Part shown: positions 36,664-46,351 of the stretch, piece after piece
Position numbering within the stretch: the stretch's first letter is position 1
Layout: the number at the start of each line of letters is the position of its first letter
The notes under the pieces: generated by a model
The model's database searches: none
What the model was told of the DNA's origin: nothing
Seen by the model: only the letters and a program-made list of their open reading frames with translations
Position numbers and translations under genes: made by a program
Source: Bacillus rhizoplanae
Lineage (GTDB): Bacteria > Bacillota > Bacilli > Bacillales > Bacillaceae_G
Direction: 5' to 3'
NCBI RefSeq assembly: GCF_917563915.1
Contig: NZ_CAKJTI010000001.1
Coordinates: 186,001-250,000, forward strand
Length of the DNA stretch: 64,000 nt

Positions 36664-38826
36664 ATGAATACACGTAAATTTCATACCAACAAAGGAGCAG
36701 GGTTCTTCATCAAAGTTTTTCTCCTGCTCTTTTTTCTGTTGTTAGCCCGCTTTCTTTATATTGAAGCAACAAAAACAGTGCATGGAGTAGATTTAGAGGC
36801 AATTGCGCAGCAAAAACATAATAAAAGCGGAGTACTCGAAGCAAATCGAGGAACCATTTATGATCAAAATGGTTATGTGCTTGCTCAAGATGCAAATTCA
36901 TATAAGATGGTTGCTACTTTAAAAGGACAAAATCATATAGAAGACAAAGAAGATGCTGCAGAGAAACTATCGAAAGTACTTGATGTAAGTAAAGAAGAAA
37001 TTTTGAAGTACTTAAATAAAGACCTTACACAAGTAGAGTTTGGATCAATTGGAAGAAATTTAACGAAAGAAAAGAAGGACGAAATTGAAAGTTTAGATAT
37101 AAAAGGAATTTCTTTTGTTACAGAAAAGGCAAGGGTATATCCGAACGGTGATTTTGCTTCGTACGTACTTGGATATGCTAAGCCGAATGATGAAGGAATT
37201 GGAGAAGGACAGTTCGGACTTGAAAAAAGTTTAGATAAATATTTACGTGCTTCTAACGGAAGTGTAACGTATACGGGTGATACGAAAGGTGTCTCGCTAG
37301 AAGAGAAAAAAAATGATGTAAAGCCTCCTAAAAATGGAGATAATGTATATTTAACAATTGACCAACGTATTCAAAGCTTTCTAGAAGATGCGATGGAAGA
37401 AGCGGAAAAACATTATGATCCATCAATGTTAATCGGAGTCGTAGCGGATCCAAAAACAGGGGAAATTTTAGCGATGTCTAGTAGACCAAGTTATGACCCA
37501 AATAAACGAGACATTGATTATTTTTTAAATGATCCCATTGCTAATGCTTATGAACCAGGTTCGACAATGAAAATCTTTACGTTAGCGGCCGCGATTAATG
37601 AAGGTGTATACAATGGCCAAGAGTATTATCAATCTGGTACGTACAAAGTAGGGAATTCGGTAATTAAAGATCATAATAATGGTGCAGGATGGGGCTCTAT
37701 TACGTTTGATGAAGGTGTTGAGCGCTCATCAAACGTTGCTTTCGCTATTTTAGGAAATGAAAAGTTGGGACCCGATCGTTTCCATCAATACATTCAAAAA
37801 TTTCACTTAGATCAAAAGACAGGAATTGATTTGCCTGGAGAAGGTGAAAATACAATTTTATTTGATAAGCAAATTCAGCAGGTAACAACGGCATTTGGAC
37901 AAGGTTCTACAGTAACTCCAATTCAACTTGTGCAAGCGGCTACTGCAATTGCTAACGATGGAAAAATGATGAAGCCGTATGTAATTGATCAGATTGTAGA
38001 TCCAGCGGATAATAAAGTTGTTGTGGATCACAAACCGGAAGTGGTAGAAAAACCAGTTACAAAAGAGACCGCAGAACACGTAAGGCAATTGTTAGAACAA
38101 GTTGTAACATCACCTAAAGGAACGGGAACGGCGTATAAACTTGATAACTATTCTGTTGGTGGTAAAACCGGAACAGCACAAATTCCGGATGGAAAAGGCG
38201 GTTACATGACAGGACGAGAAAATTATATTTTCTCATTCCTTGGTATGGCACCAATAGATGATCCGCAGCTTGTTATCTATTTAGCAGTTAAGCAGCCTAA
38301 ATTAAAAGATACTGAATACGGTGCACAACCGTTAGCTGAAATGTTTAAATCTGTAACGGAAAATAGTTTAGAGTATTTAAAGATTAAACCGAATGAAATA
38401 AAAGATGTGAATAAACAAACAAAAGAGCAGCAAGCTGCTGTTCCAGATGTAACAGGCAAAACGATGGGAGAAGCAAAAGAAATATTAGAAAAGGCGAAGT
38501 TTCGACCTGTTGTGTTAGGAGAGGGAAAAGTTAAACAACAAGTGCCAAAAGCGAATGAAAAAACGTTACCGGGTGATCGAGTATTTTTAGTAGGAGATCA
38601 ACCGAAAATGCCGAATATTAATGGTTGGGCACTTCGTGATGTCATGAATTTAGCGGAAGTATTAAATCTAGATTTGAAACTTTCAGGTACAGGATATGTA
38701 ACAGAACAGAGTGTTGCTGAAGGTACGCCGTTAAAAGAACGAACTCCGTTAGAAGTAAAACTTGTTCCGCCTCTTGAACCACAGCAAGAAGCGGAGAAGG
38801 AGCCAAGCAAAAAGGAAGGCACTTAA
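36664..38826 (+). CDS. pbpB: Penicillin-binding protein 2B (septal transpeptidase)
   Basis: The 720-residue class B PBP has an N-terminal helix (residues 14-30), the dimerisation/pedestal region, and a transpeptidase domain with STMK (Ser300), SSN (355-357) and KTGT (Lys501). Two PASTA domains follow (about 580-640 and 645-705), then an acidic, lysine-rich tail. It cross-links peptidoglycan at the septum with FtsW. The mother-cell paralogue spoVD comes next. Start ATG lies 21 bases after the ftsL stop with a GTGTGAAGAAGAG site. Confidence 0.96.
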   Translation: MNTRKFHTNKGAGFFIKVFLLLFFLLLARFLYIEATKTVHGVDLEAIAQQKHNKSGVLEANRGTIYDQNGYVLAQDANSYKMVATLKGQNHIEDKEDAAEKLSKVLDVSKEEILKYLNKDLTQVEFGSIGRNLTKEKKDEIESLDIKGISFVTEKARVYPNGDFASYVLGYAKPNDEGIGEGQFGLEKSLDKYLRASNGSVTYTGDTKGVSLEEKKNDVKPPKNGDNVYLTIDQRIQSFLEDAMEEAEKHYDPSMLIGVVADPKTGEILAMSSRPSYDPNKRDIDYFLNDPIANAYEPGSTMKIFTLAAAINEGVYNGQEYYQSGTYKVGNSVIKDHNNGAGWGSITFDEGVERSSNVAFAILGNEKLGPDRFHQYIQKFHLDQKTGIDLPGEGENTILFDKQIQQVTTAFGQGSTVTPIQLVQAATAIANDGKMMKPYVIDQIVDPADNKVVVDHKPEVVEKPVTKETAEHVRQLLEQVVTSPKGTGTAYKLDNYSVGGKTGTAQIPDGKGGYMTGRENYIFSFLGMAPIDDPQLVIYLAVKQPKLKDTEYGAQPLAEMFKSVTENSLEYLKIKPNEIKDVNKQTKEQQAAVPDVTGKTMGEAKEILEKAKFRPVVLGEGKVKQQVPKANEKTLPGDRVFLVGDQPKMPNINGWALRDVMNLAEVLNLDLKLSGTGYVTEQSVAEGTPLKERTPLEVKLVPPLEPQQEAEKEPSKKEGT

Positions 38827-38846
38827 CATAGGAAAAGTAGGCGTGT

Positions 38847-38874
38847 TCTAATTAAATACGTACAAGCATATATT
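38847..38874 (+). promoter_or_regulatory. SigE-like promoter for spoVD
   Basis: CATATATT at 38867-38874 fits the SigE -10 consensus (CATAYAHT). TCTAATT at 38847-38853, 13 bases upstream, is a partial fit to the -35. In B. subtilis spoVD is made under SigE. The predicted start is near 38882. Confidence 0.5.
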
Positions 38875-38911
38875 GGAACAAGTGAAGCGTAAAGGAGGCT
38901 TGTTCCAATAT
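38870..38911 (+). promoter_or_regulatory. Perfect inverted repeat enclosing the spoVD ribosome site
   Basis: ATATTGGAACAAG (38870-38882) and CTTGTTCCAATAT (38899-38911) form a perfect 13-bp stem. The 16-base loop carries AAAGGAGG and the first two bases of the ATG are paired. No T-run follows, so it is not a terminator; a translation-controlling hairpin is likely. Confidence 0.8.
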
Positions 38912-40823
38912 GCGTGTATCGAATGTAACAGTAAGAAAACGGCTTATTTTTGTGCTTATATCTGGTATACTGATTTTTACAATTATCGATATTCGTCTTG
39001 GATATGTGCAGTTTTTTCTTGGGAATATGTTAACAGATCGTGCGAAAGATTCATGGAGCCGTAATATTACATTTGAACCTGAGCGAGGGAAAATTGTAGA
39101 TCGAAATGGTGTAGAGCTCGCAACAAATAAAAGTGCACCAACTGTCTTTGTGGTACCAAGGCAAATTGAAAAACCAGCAGAGACTGCAGAGAAATTAGCT
39201 GCAGTTTTAGGTGTGTCGAAAGAAGAAATCTATCAGCGTCTTACGAAAAAAGAGTCCATAGTGAGATTAGACAAAGGCGGGCGAAAAATTTCTCACGACA
39301 AGGCAAAAGAAGTTAGGGCTTTAAGTTTAAAAGGTGTATATATCGCTGAAGATTCCATTCGATATTATCCGTTTGGAAAATATCTATCACATGTTCTTGG
39401 ATTTGCTGGGAGTGATAACCAAGGACTTATGGGGCTGGAGTCATATTATGACAAAGAATTAAATGGTGACAAAGGATATGTTCGTTTTTTTGCTGATGCG
39501 AAAGGACAGCGTATGCCGAACATTGGTGATGATTATAAAGAACCTGGAGATGGCTTGGATTTAAAGTTAACAATTGATTCACGTATTCAGACGATCATGG
39601 AGAGAGAATTAAATATTGCGGATTCGACGTATCATCCAGATGGAATGATAGCAATTGCTATGAACCCAAATAATGGTGAGATTTTAGGTATGTCTAGCCG
39701 ACCAAGTTTTGATCCAGCAGATTTCAGAAGTGTTTCACCGGAAGTATTTAACCGAAATCTCCCTGTATGGAGTACATATGAACCAGGATCCACATTTAAA
39801 ATTATTACACTTGCAGCTGCTTTAAATGAAAAATTAGTAGACTTGGAGAAAGATACGTTTTATGATGATGGAGCAGCAGAAGTTGGCGGTGCAAGATTAC
39901 GTTGCTGGAAAGCAGGGGGGCACGGTAGCCAAACATTTTTAGAGGTTGTTCAAAACTCTTGTAACCCAGGTTTTATAGAGCTTGGAGACCGTTTAGGAAA
40001 AGAAAAGCTGTTTCAATATATTCGTGATTTTGGATTTGGCCAAAAAACGGGTATTGATTTACAAGGAGAAGGTAAAGGGATTTTATTTGATTTAAAAAAA
40101 GTAGGGCCTGTTGAACAAGCGACGACAGCATTTGGTCAAGGGGTGTCTGTTACCCCTATTCAACAAGTTGCGGCAGTAGCCGCTGCTATAAACGGCGGCA
40201 CGTTATATCAGCCATATATTGCGAAAGAGTTTATTGATCCGACTACGAACAAAGTGATCAGTAAAAAAACGCCTGTAGCGAAGAGACAAGTTATTTCCAA
40301 GGAAACATCTGAAAAAGTACGTTATGCACTTGAAAATGTTGTTGCAAAAGGTTCGGGTAAAGGAGCTTATATTGATGGTTATCGTGTTGGAGGAAAGACT
40401 GGTACAGCCCAAAAAGTAAAAGATGGGAAGTATTTGGATAACAACTATATTGTATCGTTTATTGGGTTTGCACCAGCAGATAATCCACAAGTTGTTGTGT
40501 ATGTTGCTGTAGATAATCCAAAGGGGATTACACAATTTGGCGGAGTTGTAGCTGCACCAATTGTTGGGAATATTCTTCGTGATGTATTGCCAGTGATGGG
40601 AGTAGAGCCTAGAAAAGAGCAAGTTGAAAAGAAATTAACTTGGGATGAAACGCCTTTAATAGAAGTTCCTAATGTAGTAGGCATGGATCGAAAGGAATTA
40701 CAAAATCAACTTGTTGATTTACAATTGGATGCTAGCGGCGAAGGAGACAAAGTGGTCGAACAATCTCCAAAGCCCGGCACGAAAGTAAAAGCAGGATCAA
40801 AGGTCCGAATATACTTTAATTAA
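38910..40823 (+). CDS. spoVD: Sporulation-specific penicillin-binding protein SpoVD
   Basis: The 637-residue class B PBP has one N-terminal helix, the pedestal, and a transpeptidase domain with STFK (Ser294), SCN (350-352) and KTGT (Lys496). A single PASTA domain (about 575-637) closes the protein; PBP2B next door has two. In B. subtilis SpoVD acts with SpoVE in making spore cortex. Several surface cysteines, including C351 in SCN and the nearby RLRCWKAGG, recall the StoA-sensitive disulfide known there. ATG 38910 lies 11 bases after AGGAGG and inside a perfect inverted repeat, an unusual initiation region. Confidence 0.95.
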   Translation: MRVSNVTVRKRLIFVLISGILIFTIIDIRLGYVQFFLGNMLTDRAKDSWSRNITFEPERGKIVDRNGVELATNKSAPTVFVVPRQIEKPAETAEKLAAVLGVSKEEIYQRLTKKESIVRLDKGGRKISHDKAKEVRALSLKGVYIAEDSIRYYPFGKYLSHVLGFAGSDNQGLMGLESYYDKELNGDKGYVRFFADAKGQRMPNIGDDYKEPGDGLDLKLTIDSRIQTIMERELNIADSTYHPDGMIAIAMNPNNGEILGMSSRPSFDPADFRSVSPEVFNRNLPVWSTYEPGSTFKIITLAAALNEKLVDLEKDTFYDDGAAEVGGARLRCWKAGGHGSQTFLEVVQNSCNPGFIELGDRLGKEKLFQYIRDFGFGQKTGIDLQGEGKGILFDLKKVGPVEQATTAFGQGVSVTPIQQVAAVAAAINGGTLYQPYIAKEFIDPTTNKVISKKTPVAKRQVISKETSEKVRYALENVVAKGSGKGAYIDGYRVGGKTGTAQKVKDGKYLDNNYIVSFIGFAPADNPQVVVYVAVDNPKGITQFGGVVAAPIVGNILRDVLPVMGVEPRKEQVEKKLTWDETPLIEVPNVVGMDRKELQNQLVDLQLDASGEGDKVVEQSPKPGTKVKAGSKVRIYFN

Positions 40824-40866
40824 GTATGAAGTGCTTATTTACGATACAATAACATTCAGCTAACTA

Positions 40867-40892
40867 GCAGTGAGACACTTGTTTCTCACTGC
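40867..40892 (+). other. Hairpin in the spoVD-murE gap
   Basis: GCAGTGAGA and TCTCACTGC form a 9-bp stem without a T-run. The following CTGTTAAT and the later GGGATAAA at 40950 recall a heavily worn bcr1-like tail; identification is weak. Confidence 0.4.
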
Positions 40893-40984
40893 CTGTTAAT
40901 TAATAAATTATGCTCTTATGTATGGAGTTCTTTGAAACTATCCATTTATAAGGGATAAATAAAGAGTAGAGAGGGTTTAAAGAA

Positions 40985-42460
40985 ATGAAGTTGCATACAC
41001 TTGTATCAAGTTTGCATGATTTTCCGGTTGTTCCAAAAGAAAATCCGGAAATTACATCTATTGAAGCGGATTCGCGTAAAGTGACAAATGGAAGTTTATT
41101 TGTATGTATAAAAGGTTTCACGGTTGATAGTCATGAATTTGCCAAACAAGCAGCCGCGCAAGGTGCGGCTGCTATTGTTGCGGAAAGACCTATTGATGTT
41201 GACGTTCCAGTTGTACTTGTTAAAGATACAGTACGTTCTTTAGCGGTGTTAGCAGATTATTTTTATGGACAGCCAACGCAAAAGTTACATTTAATTGGAA
41301 TTACAGGTACAAATGGAAAGACAACAACATCGCATATAATGAACGAAATTATGCGTGCGCATGGACATAAAACAGGATTAATTGGAACAATTAATATGAA
41401 AATAGGTGACGAAACGTTTGAAGTGAAAAACACAACACCAGATGCATTAACATTACAAAAGACGTTCCATAAAATGATTGAACAAAATGTAAATAGTGCT
41501 GTTATGGAAGTATCTTCACATGCATTGCATCTTGGAAGAGTACATGGATGTGATTACGATGTAGCAGTGTTTACGAATTTAACGCAAGATCATTTAGATT
41601 ATCATAAAACAATGGAAGAGTACAAACATGCAAAGGGCTTATTATTTGCACAGCTTGGTAATAGCTATTCTCATAACCGTGTAAAATATGCTGTATTAAA
41701 TAATGACGATGCCGCAGCAATAGATTTTATGAAAAGTACGGCAGCAACGGTAATTACGTATGGTATTGATACGAAAAGTGATGTAATGGCGAAAAATATT
41801 GAGATGACTAATGCTGGTACGGCTTTTACACTGGTAACTCCGAATGAAAGCATCGAGATTACGATGAAGTTAATTGGGAAATTTAATGTCTATAATGTAC
41901 TAGCTGCAACTGCAGCATGTCTCGTTTCTGGTGTAGCTTTGCAAACGATTATTGATGTTGTGAAAGAATTAAAAGGTGTACCTGGGCGTTTTGAAGTTGT
42001 TGATAGAGGTCAAGATTTTACAGTCATTGTTGACTATGCGCATACACCGGATAGTTTAGAAAACGTATTGATGACAACGAAACAATTTGCAAAAGGAAAT
42101 GTGTATTGTATCGTTGGTTGTGGTGGGGATCGAGATCGTACGAAACGACCAATTATGGCGAATGTCGCATCTAAGTATGCAACGTACGCAATCTATACAT
42201 CAGACAACCCGCGCAGCGAACAGCCCAAAGCAATTCTTGATGATATGATAGAAGGTGTAAAAGGGAATAATTATGAAGTGGTTGCTGATCGAAAAGAAGC
42301 GATTTCTCGTGCTGTTGCTGAGGCAAAAGCTGGAGATATTATTATAATTGCTGGTAAAGGCCATGAAACATATCAAATTATCGGTACAGAAGTACATCAT
42401 TTTGACGATCGTGAAGTTGCTGGGGAGGCAATTGCACAACGTTTAAGCATGAAAGAATAA
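40985..42460 (+). CDS. murE: UDP-MurNAc-L-Ala-D-Glu: meso-DAP ligase MurE
   Basis: The 491-residue Mur ligase has the ATP loop [15 protein letters not shown], the carbamylated-lysine region and the DNPR motif (SDNPRSEQP) that specifies meso-diaminopimelate. It adds the third residue of the stem peptide in the cytoplasm. Usual length for the family. Start ATG is behind AGAGAGGGTTTAAAG. MurF and the other Mur ligases needed around it are outside except MurD; mraY follows after 22 bases. Confidence 0.97.
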   Translation: MKLHTLVSSLHDFPVVPKENPEITSIEADSRKVTNGSLFVCIKGFTVDSHEFAKQAAAQGAAAIVAERPIDVDVPVVLVKDTVRSLAVLADYFYGQPTQKLHLIGITGTNGKTTTSHIMNEIMRAHGHKTGLIGTINMKIGDETFEVKNTTPDALTLQKTFHKMIEQNVNSAVMEVSSHALHLGRVHGCDYDVAVFTNLTQDHLDYHKTMEEYKHAKGLLFAQLGNSYSHNRVKYAVLNNDDAAAIDFMKSTAATVITYGIDTKSDVMAKNIEMTNAGTAFTLVTPNESIEITMKLIGKFNVYNVLAATAACLVSGVALQTIIDVVKELKGVPGRFEVVDRGQDFTVIVDYAHTPDSLENVLMTTKQFAKGNVYCIVGCGGDRDRTKRPIMANVASKYATYAIYTSDNPRSEQPKAILDDMIEGVKGNNYEVVADRKEAISRAVAEAKAGDIIIIAGKGHETYQIIGTEVHHFDDREVAGEAIAQRLSMKE

Positions 42461-42482
42461 CAGCAAGAGAGGGGGACTAAAT

Positions 42483-43454
42483 ATGCTTGAACAAGGATTA
42501 TTAATTACAGTTGGGGTGGCATTTTTAATTTCTGTTGCGTTGTCACCAATTTTTATTCCATTTTTACGCCGTTTAAAGTTTGGACAGAGCATTCGTGATG
42601 AAGGTCCGAAGTCACATCAAAAGAAATCTGGAACACCGACTATGGGCGGAATTGTTATTTTTATTTCAATTATGATTACGTCTATTATTATGATGTTTAA
42701 GTTTCAAAAGAGCGCTGAGACATATTTATTGCTTCTAGTTACATTTGGTTATGGTTTAATCGGATTTCTTGATGATTACATTAAAGTTGTTAAAAAAAGA
42801 AATCTGGGTTTGACATCAAAACAAAAATTAATCGGGCAGTTTGTTATTGCGGTAGCTTTCTTTATCATTGCAAAGGGCCAAGGATTTGATACACATTTAA
42901 GTATTCCAGGAACAGAAATTAAGTTTGACTTACACTGGGCATACTTTATTCTTGTTCTCTTTATGTTGATAGGAGCTTCAAACGCAGTTAACTTAACTGA
43001 TGGGCTAGATGGATTATTAGCAGGAACAGCTGCCATTGCATTTGGTGCGTATAGTATTATTGCTTTTGCTCAGGAGCAGTACACAATTGCTATTTTTTGT
43101 ATGGCAGTTGTTGGAGCTGTATTAGGGTTTTTAGTATTTAATGCTCATCCTGCAAAAGTATTTATGGGAGATACAGGATCTTTAGCGCTTGGTGGTGCTT
43201 TAGCTGCTGTTTCAATTTTAACGAAAACAGAGTTATTATTAGTCATCATTGGTGGGATGTTTGTTATTGAAACGCTTTCTGTTATTATTCAAGTCGTTTC
43301 GTTTAAAACAAGAGGAAAGCGTGTATTCAAAATGAGTCCGCTTCATCACCACTATGAATTATGCGGTTGGTCAGAATGGCGCGTGGTTGTAACGTTCTGG
43401 TCAGTAGGGCTTTTATTTGCAGTGTTAGGAATTTATATCGGGGTGTGGATGTAA
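42483..43454 (+). CDS. mraY: Phospho-MurNAc-pentapeptide translocase MraY
   Basis: The 323-residue polytopic enzyme (ten helices) shows GTPTMGGI, the active-site FLDDYIK aspartates, [12 protein letters not shown] and the cytoplasmic [12 protein letters not shown] histidines. It transfers phospho-MurNAc-pentapeptide to undecaprenyl phosphate, making lipid I. Start ATG follows AGAGAGGGGGAC. The TAA stop is directly joined to the TTG start of murD with no gap. Confidence 0.97.
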   Translation: MLEQGLLITVGVAFLISVALSPIFIPFLRRLKFGQSIRDEGPKSHQKKSGTPTMGGIVIFISIMITSIIMMFKFQKSAETYLLLLVTFGYGLIGFLDDYIKVVKKRNLGLTSKQKLIGQFVIAVAFFIIAKGQGFDTHLSIPGTEIKFDLHWAYFILVLFMLIGASNAVNLTDGLDGLLAGTAAIAFGAYSIIAFAQEQYTIAIFCMAVVGAVLGFLVFNAHPAKVFMGDTGSLALGGALAAVSILTKTELLLVIIGGMFVIETLSVIIQVVSFKTRGKRVFKMSPLHHHYELCGWSEWRVVVTFWSVGLLFAVLGIYIGVWM

Positions 43455-44807
43455 TTGAAAACGATAACTGACTATCAAAATAAAAATATTCTTGTATTAG
43501 GTATGGCAAAAAGCGGTTATGCTGCAGCTGTTTTATTAAAGAAACTTGGAGCAAATGTAGTTGTAAATGATAGCAAGCCGCTAGCTGAAAATCCGTTAGC
43601 GATAGAGTTGCAAGGTCAAGGTGTGGAAGTTGTATGTGGTGGTCATCCCTTAGAATTATTAGAGAAAAATATTTCTCTTGTTGTGAAAAATCCAGGGATT
43701 CCGTATTCTAATCCGTTACTTGTCGCGACAAAAGAAAAAAATATTCCGATGGTAACAGAAGTAGAATTAGCATATCGCATTTCGGAAGCACCGTTTATTG
43801 GGATTACAGGGTCAAATGGGAAAACAACGACAACAACATTAACATTTGAAATGTTAAAAGAAGGAGAAAAACATCCTGTTATTGCTGGAAATATCGGTAC
43901 GGTAGCATGTGAAGTTGCACAAGATGTAACTGAACAAGAAGTGGTTGTAACAGAACTTTCTTCTTTTCAATTAATGGGTATTGAAACGTTTCAACCGAAG
44001 ATTGCAGTGCTTTTAAACTTATTTGAAGCACACTTAGATTATCACGGTACGAAGAAAGAGTACGGTTTAGCAAAAGCGAATATCTTTAGAAATCAAACTG
44101 AAAATGACTATAGCGTCATTAATGCTGACGATGAAGATGTAATGATGTTGTCTGAGCAAAGTAAAGGACAAAAAGTGTACTTTTCTACGACGAAAATTAT
44201 TGAAGACGGCGCTTGTGTAAAAGATGGTGCTCTTTACTTTAAAGGTGAAAAAGTTATTGATATTTACGATATTGTATTACCGGGTAAACATAATTTAGAA
44301 AATATACTGGCTGCTATGAGTATTGCAAAGCTTATGGGCGTTGCTAATGAAGCGATTATAGCAGTCTTAAAACGTTTTACAGGTGTAAAGCATCGTTTAG
44401 AATATGTAACGACGATTGGAAACCGTAAGTTTTATAATGATTCAAAAGCAACAAATATGCTGGCGACAGAAAAAGCATTGTCTGCATTTACGCAACCAGT
44501 AATTTTATTAGCGGGTGGGCTAGATCGTGGTAATGAATTTGATGATTTAATCCCATACTTTGGGCATGTGAAGGTACTGCTTACATTTGGACAAACTGCA
44601 CCTAAGCTTGTGAAGGCTGCAGAAAAGGCTGGAATGAAAGTTATTAAATGTGTCGATAATGTGGAACAAGCGGTACAAGAAGCATATGCTCTTTCAGAAG
44701 AGGGAGACGTAATTCTTTTATCTCCTGCATGTGCAAGCTGGGACCAATTTAAAACATTTGAAGAAAGAGGAGACATGTTTATACAAGCTGTGCATAAGCT
44801 AGTATAA
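43455..44807 (+). CDS. murD: UDP-MurNAc-L-alanine: D-glutamate ligase MurD
   Basis: The 450-residue ligase has [19 protein letters not shown], the ATP loop [23 protein letters not shown] and YNDSKATN. It adds D-glutamate to UDP-MurNAc-L-Ala. The start is TTG 43455, touching the mraY stop, with GGGGTGTGG in the end of mraY as ribosome site. The stop codon (44805-44807) is inside an ATAAA that starts a hairpin-forming repeat fragment, which probably serves as its terminator or 3' stabiliser. Confidence 0.96.
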   Translation: MKTITDYQNKNILVLGMAKSGYAAAVLLKKLGANVVVNDSKPLAENPLAIELQGQGVEVVCGGHPLELLEKNISLVVKNPGIPYSNPLLVATKEKNIPMVTEVELAYRISEAPFIGITGSNGKTTTTTLTFEMLKEGEKHPVIAGNIGTVACEVAQDVTEQEVVVTELSSFQLMGIETFQPKIAVLLNLFEAHLDYHGTKKEYGLAKANIFRNQTENDYSVINADDEDVMMLSEQSKGQKVYFSTTKIIEDGACVKDGALYFKGEKVIDIYDIVLPGKHNLENILAAMSIAKLMGVANEAIIAVLKRFTGVKHRLEYVTTIGNRKFYNDSKATNMLATEKALSAFTQPVILLAGGLDRGNEFDDLIPYFGHVKVLLTFGQTAPKLVKAAEKAGMKVIKCVDNVEQAVQEAYALSEEGDVILLSPACASWDQFKTFEERGDMFIQAVHKLV

Positions 44808-44853
44808 AGTGAAAGAATCATCAGTGGATTGTTCCTACTGATGATTCTTTTAT
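44804..44853 (+). repeat. Palindromic mini-repeat derived from the bcr1-like head
   Basis: AAAGAATCATCAGTGGA pairs with TCCTACTGATGATTCTTT nearly perfectly; it begins ATAAA with the murD stop and ends TTTAT. It corresponds to the head hairpin alone, apparently doubled back, and its T-rich end makes it terminator-like. Confidence 0.65.
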
Positions 44854-44859
44854 AGGTAG

Positions 44860-45019
44860 ATAAAATGAAACTCCTATTGGCGGGATTTTTCTTCGTCTTC
44901 CACTGATGAAAAGCTTTTACCAATGGGGTTCTTACAGGGAGTTATCTCACACCTATCTTCTTTGATTTCTTGCAATCTTGAGGTGAGAGTCATACTGCCT
45001 GCAAGTAGCCAGAGATAAA
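44860..45019 (+). repeat. Full-length bcr1-like repeat before spoVE
   Basis: ATAAAATGAAACTCCTATTGG head, CACTGATGAAAAGC, CCAATGGGGTTCTTACAGGG, CACACCTATCTTCTTTG, CTTGAGGTGAGAGTC and ACTGCCTGCAAGTAG ending AGATAAA. 160 bp, moderately diverged. Confidence 0.85.
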
Positions 45020-45082
45020 TGATGCTTCGTTTGTGAAAAAAGTAGGGCTAACGAAAAGCTGCTTTCAAAGAGGTGATGCTCA

Positions 45083-46180
45083 TTGCCAACAAAGAAGACT
45101 CCTGATTTTATTCTTATTATTGTGACATTGTTACTTTTGACGATAGGAATGGTGATGGTATACAGTGCTAGCGCTGTATGGGCTTCGTATAAAATGGGAG
45201 ATTCATTCTTTTTTGCAAAACGTCAATTGTTATTTGCTAGTCTTGGTGTCGTTGCTATGTTTTTTATCATGAAGATTGATTATTGGGTGTGGCGTACATA
45301 CTCCAAGGTGATTTTACTTATCTGTTTCGTTCTTCTTATTCTAGTTTTAATTCCTGGAATTGGACTGGTGCGAGGCGGAGCTCGAAGTTGGATTGGTATA
45401 GGTGCATTCTCTATTCAGCCTTCTGAGTTTATGAAGTTTGCGATGATTATTTTTTTAGCGAAATTTTTATCGGAAAAACAAAAAATGATTACGTCTTTCA
45501 AACGAGGATTACTTCCTGCACTTAGTTTCGTGTTTGTTGCATTTGGTATGATTATGTTACAACCCGATTTGGGGACAGGTACGGTAATGGTTGGAACATG
45601 TGTTGTTATGATTTTTGTTTCGGGAGCACGTATTTTTCATTTTGCAATGTTAGGGTTGATAGGAGTTGCAGGATTTGTTGGGCTTATTGCATCAGCACCG
45701 TATCGAATAAAGCGTATTACATCATATTTAGATCCATGGTCGGATCCGCTAGGAAGTGGATTTCAGATTATTCAATCGTTACTTGCAATCGGACCGGGGG
45801 GATTATTTGGGCTCGGTCTTGGACAAAGTAGACAAAAATTTTTTTACTTACCAGAGCCACAAACAGACTTTATTTTTGCGATACTATCCGAAGAATTAGG
45901 TTTTATTGGTGGTTCGTTTGTGTTATTATTATTTAGTCTGTTGTTATGGCGTGGGATTCGTGTAGCGTTAGGAGCGCCAGACCTATACGGTACTTTTTTA
46001 GCAGTCGGGATTGTGGCGATGATTGCGATTCAAGTGATGATTAACATCGGTGTTGTAACTGGACTAATGCCGGTTACAGGAATTACCTTGCCATTTTTAA
46101 GCTATGGTGGGTCTAGCTTGACCCTTATGTTAATGGCGATTGGAGTGTTACTAAATATAAGTCGTCATTCTCGCTACTAA
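45083..46180 (+). CDS. spoVE: SpoVE, sporulation SEDS glycosyltransferase
   Basis: The 365-residue SEDS protein resembles FtsW but is shorter, with VYSASAVWASYKMGDSFFFAKRQ, FSIQPSEFMKFAMIIFLAKF, SYLDPWSDPLGSGFQIIQSL and LPFLSYGGSSLTLMLMA. The place between murD and murG identifies SpoVE, which with SpoVD makes the spore cortex. The start is TTG 45083, five bases after AGAGGTGAT. A strong terminator behind it separates spoVE from murG, unlike a simple dcw operon. Confidence 0.94.
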   Translation: MPTKKTPDFILIIVTLLLLTIGMVMVYSASAVWASYKMGDSFFFAKRQLLFASLGVVAMFFIMKIDYWVWRTYSKVILLICFVLLILVLIPGIGLVRGGARSWIGIGAFSIQPSEFMKFAMIIFLAKFLSEKQKMITSFKRGLLPALSFVFVAFGMIMLQPDLGTGTVMVGTCVVMIFVSGARIFHFAMLGLIGVAGFVGLIASAPYRIKRITSYLDPWSDPLGSGFQIIQSLLAIGPGGLFGLGLGQSRQKFFYLPEPQTDFIFAILSEELGFIGGSFVLLLFSLLLWRGIRVALGAPDLYGTFLAVGIVAMIAIQVMINIGVVTGLMPVTGITLPFLSYGGSSLTLMLMAIGVLLNISRHSRY

Positions 46181-46207
46181 ACCCTGTTTTTATGACAGGG
46201 TTTTTCG
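46180..46207 (+). terminator. Terminator after spoVE
   Basis: AAACCCTGT pairs with ACAGGGTTT followed by TTTC; it starts on the last base of the spoVE stop. Confidence 0.85.
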
Positions 46208-46251
46208 TGTGTGAAAACGGAAACAAAGCGATTGATATATGAATGGCATAC

Positions 46252-46325
46252 ATAAAGTGTAACTTCTATCAGTAAGGTTTAGTTGAATCAATTAGACTTT
46301 TACTGCCCGTGAGCAGCGGGATAAT
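46252..46325 (+). repeat. Shortened bcr1-like repeat before murG
   Basis: ATAAAGTGTAACTTCTATCAG head is joined to GTTTAGTTGAATCAATTAG and ACTGCCCGTGAGCAGCGGG-ATAAT tail; the long central arm is missing. Confidence 0.8.
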
Positions 46326-46351
46326 AGAAAAAAGAAGCGGAGGAACAGGCA

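Noticed and set aside
46211-46224. TGAAAACGGAAACA, near a catabolite-responsive element consensus
   Set aside because: One central base differs from the consensus and the place, between spoVE terminator and murG, makes no metabolic sense.
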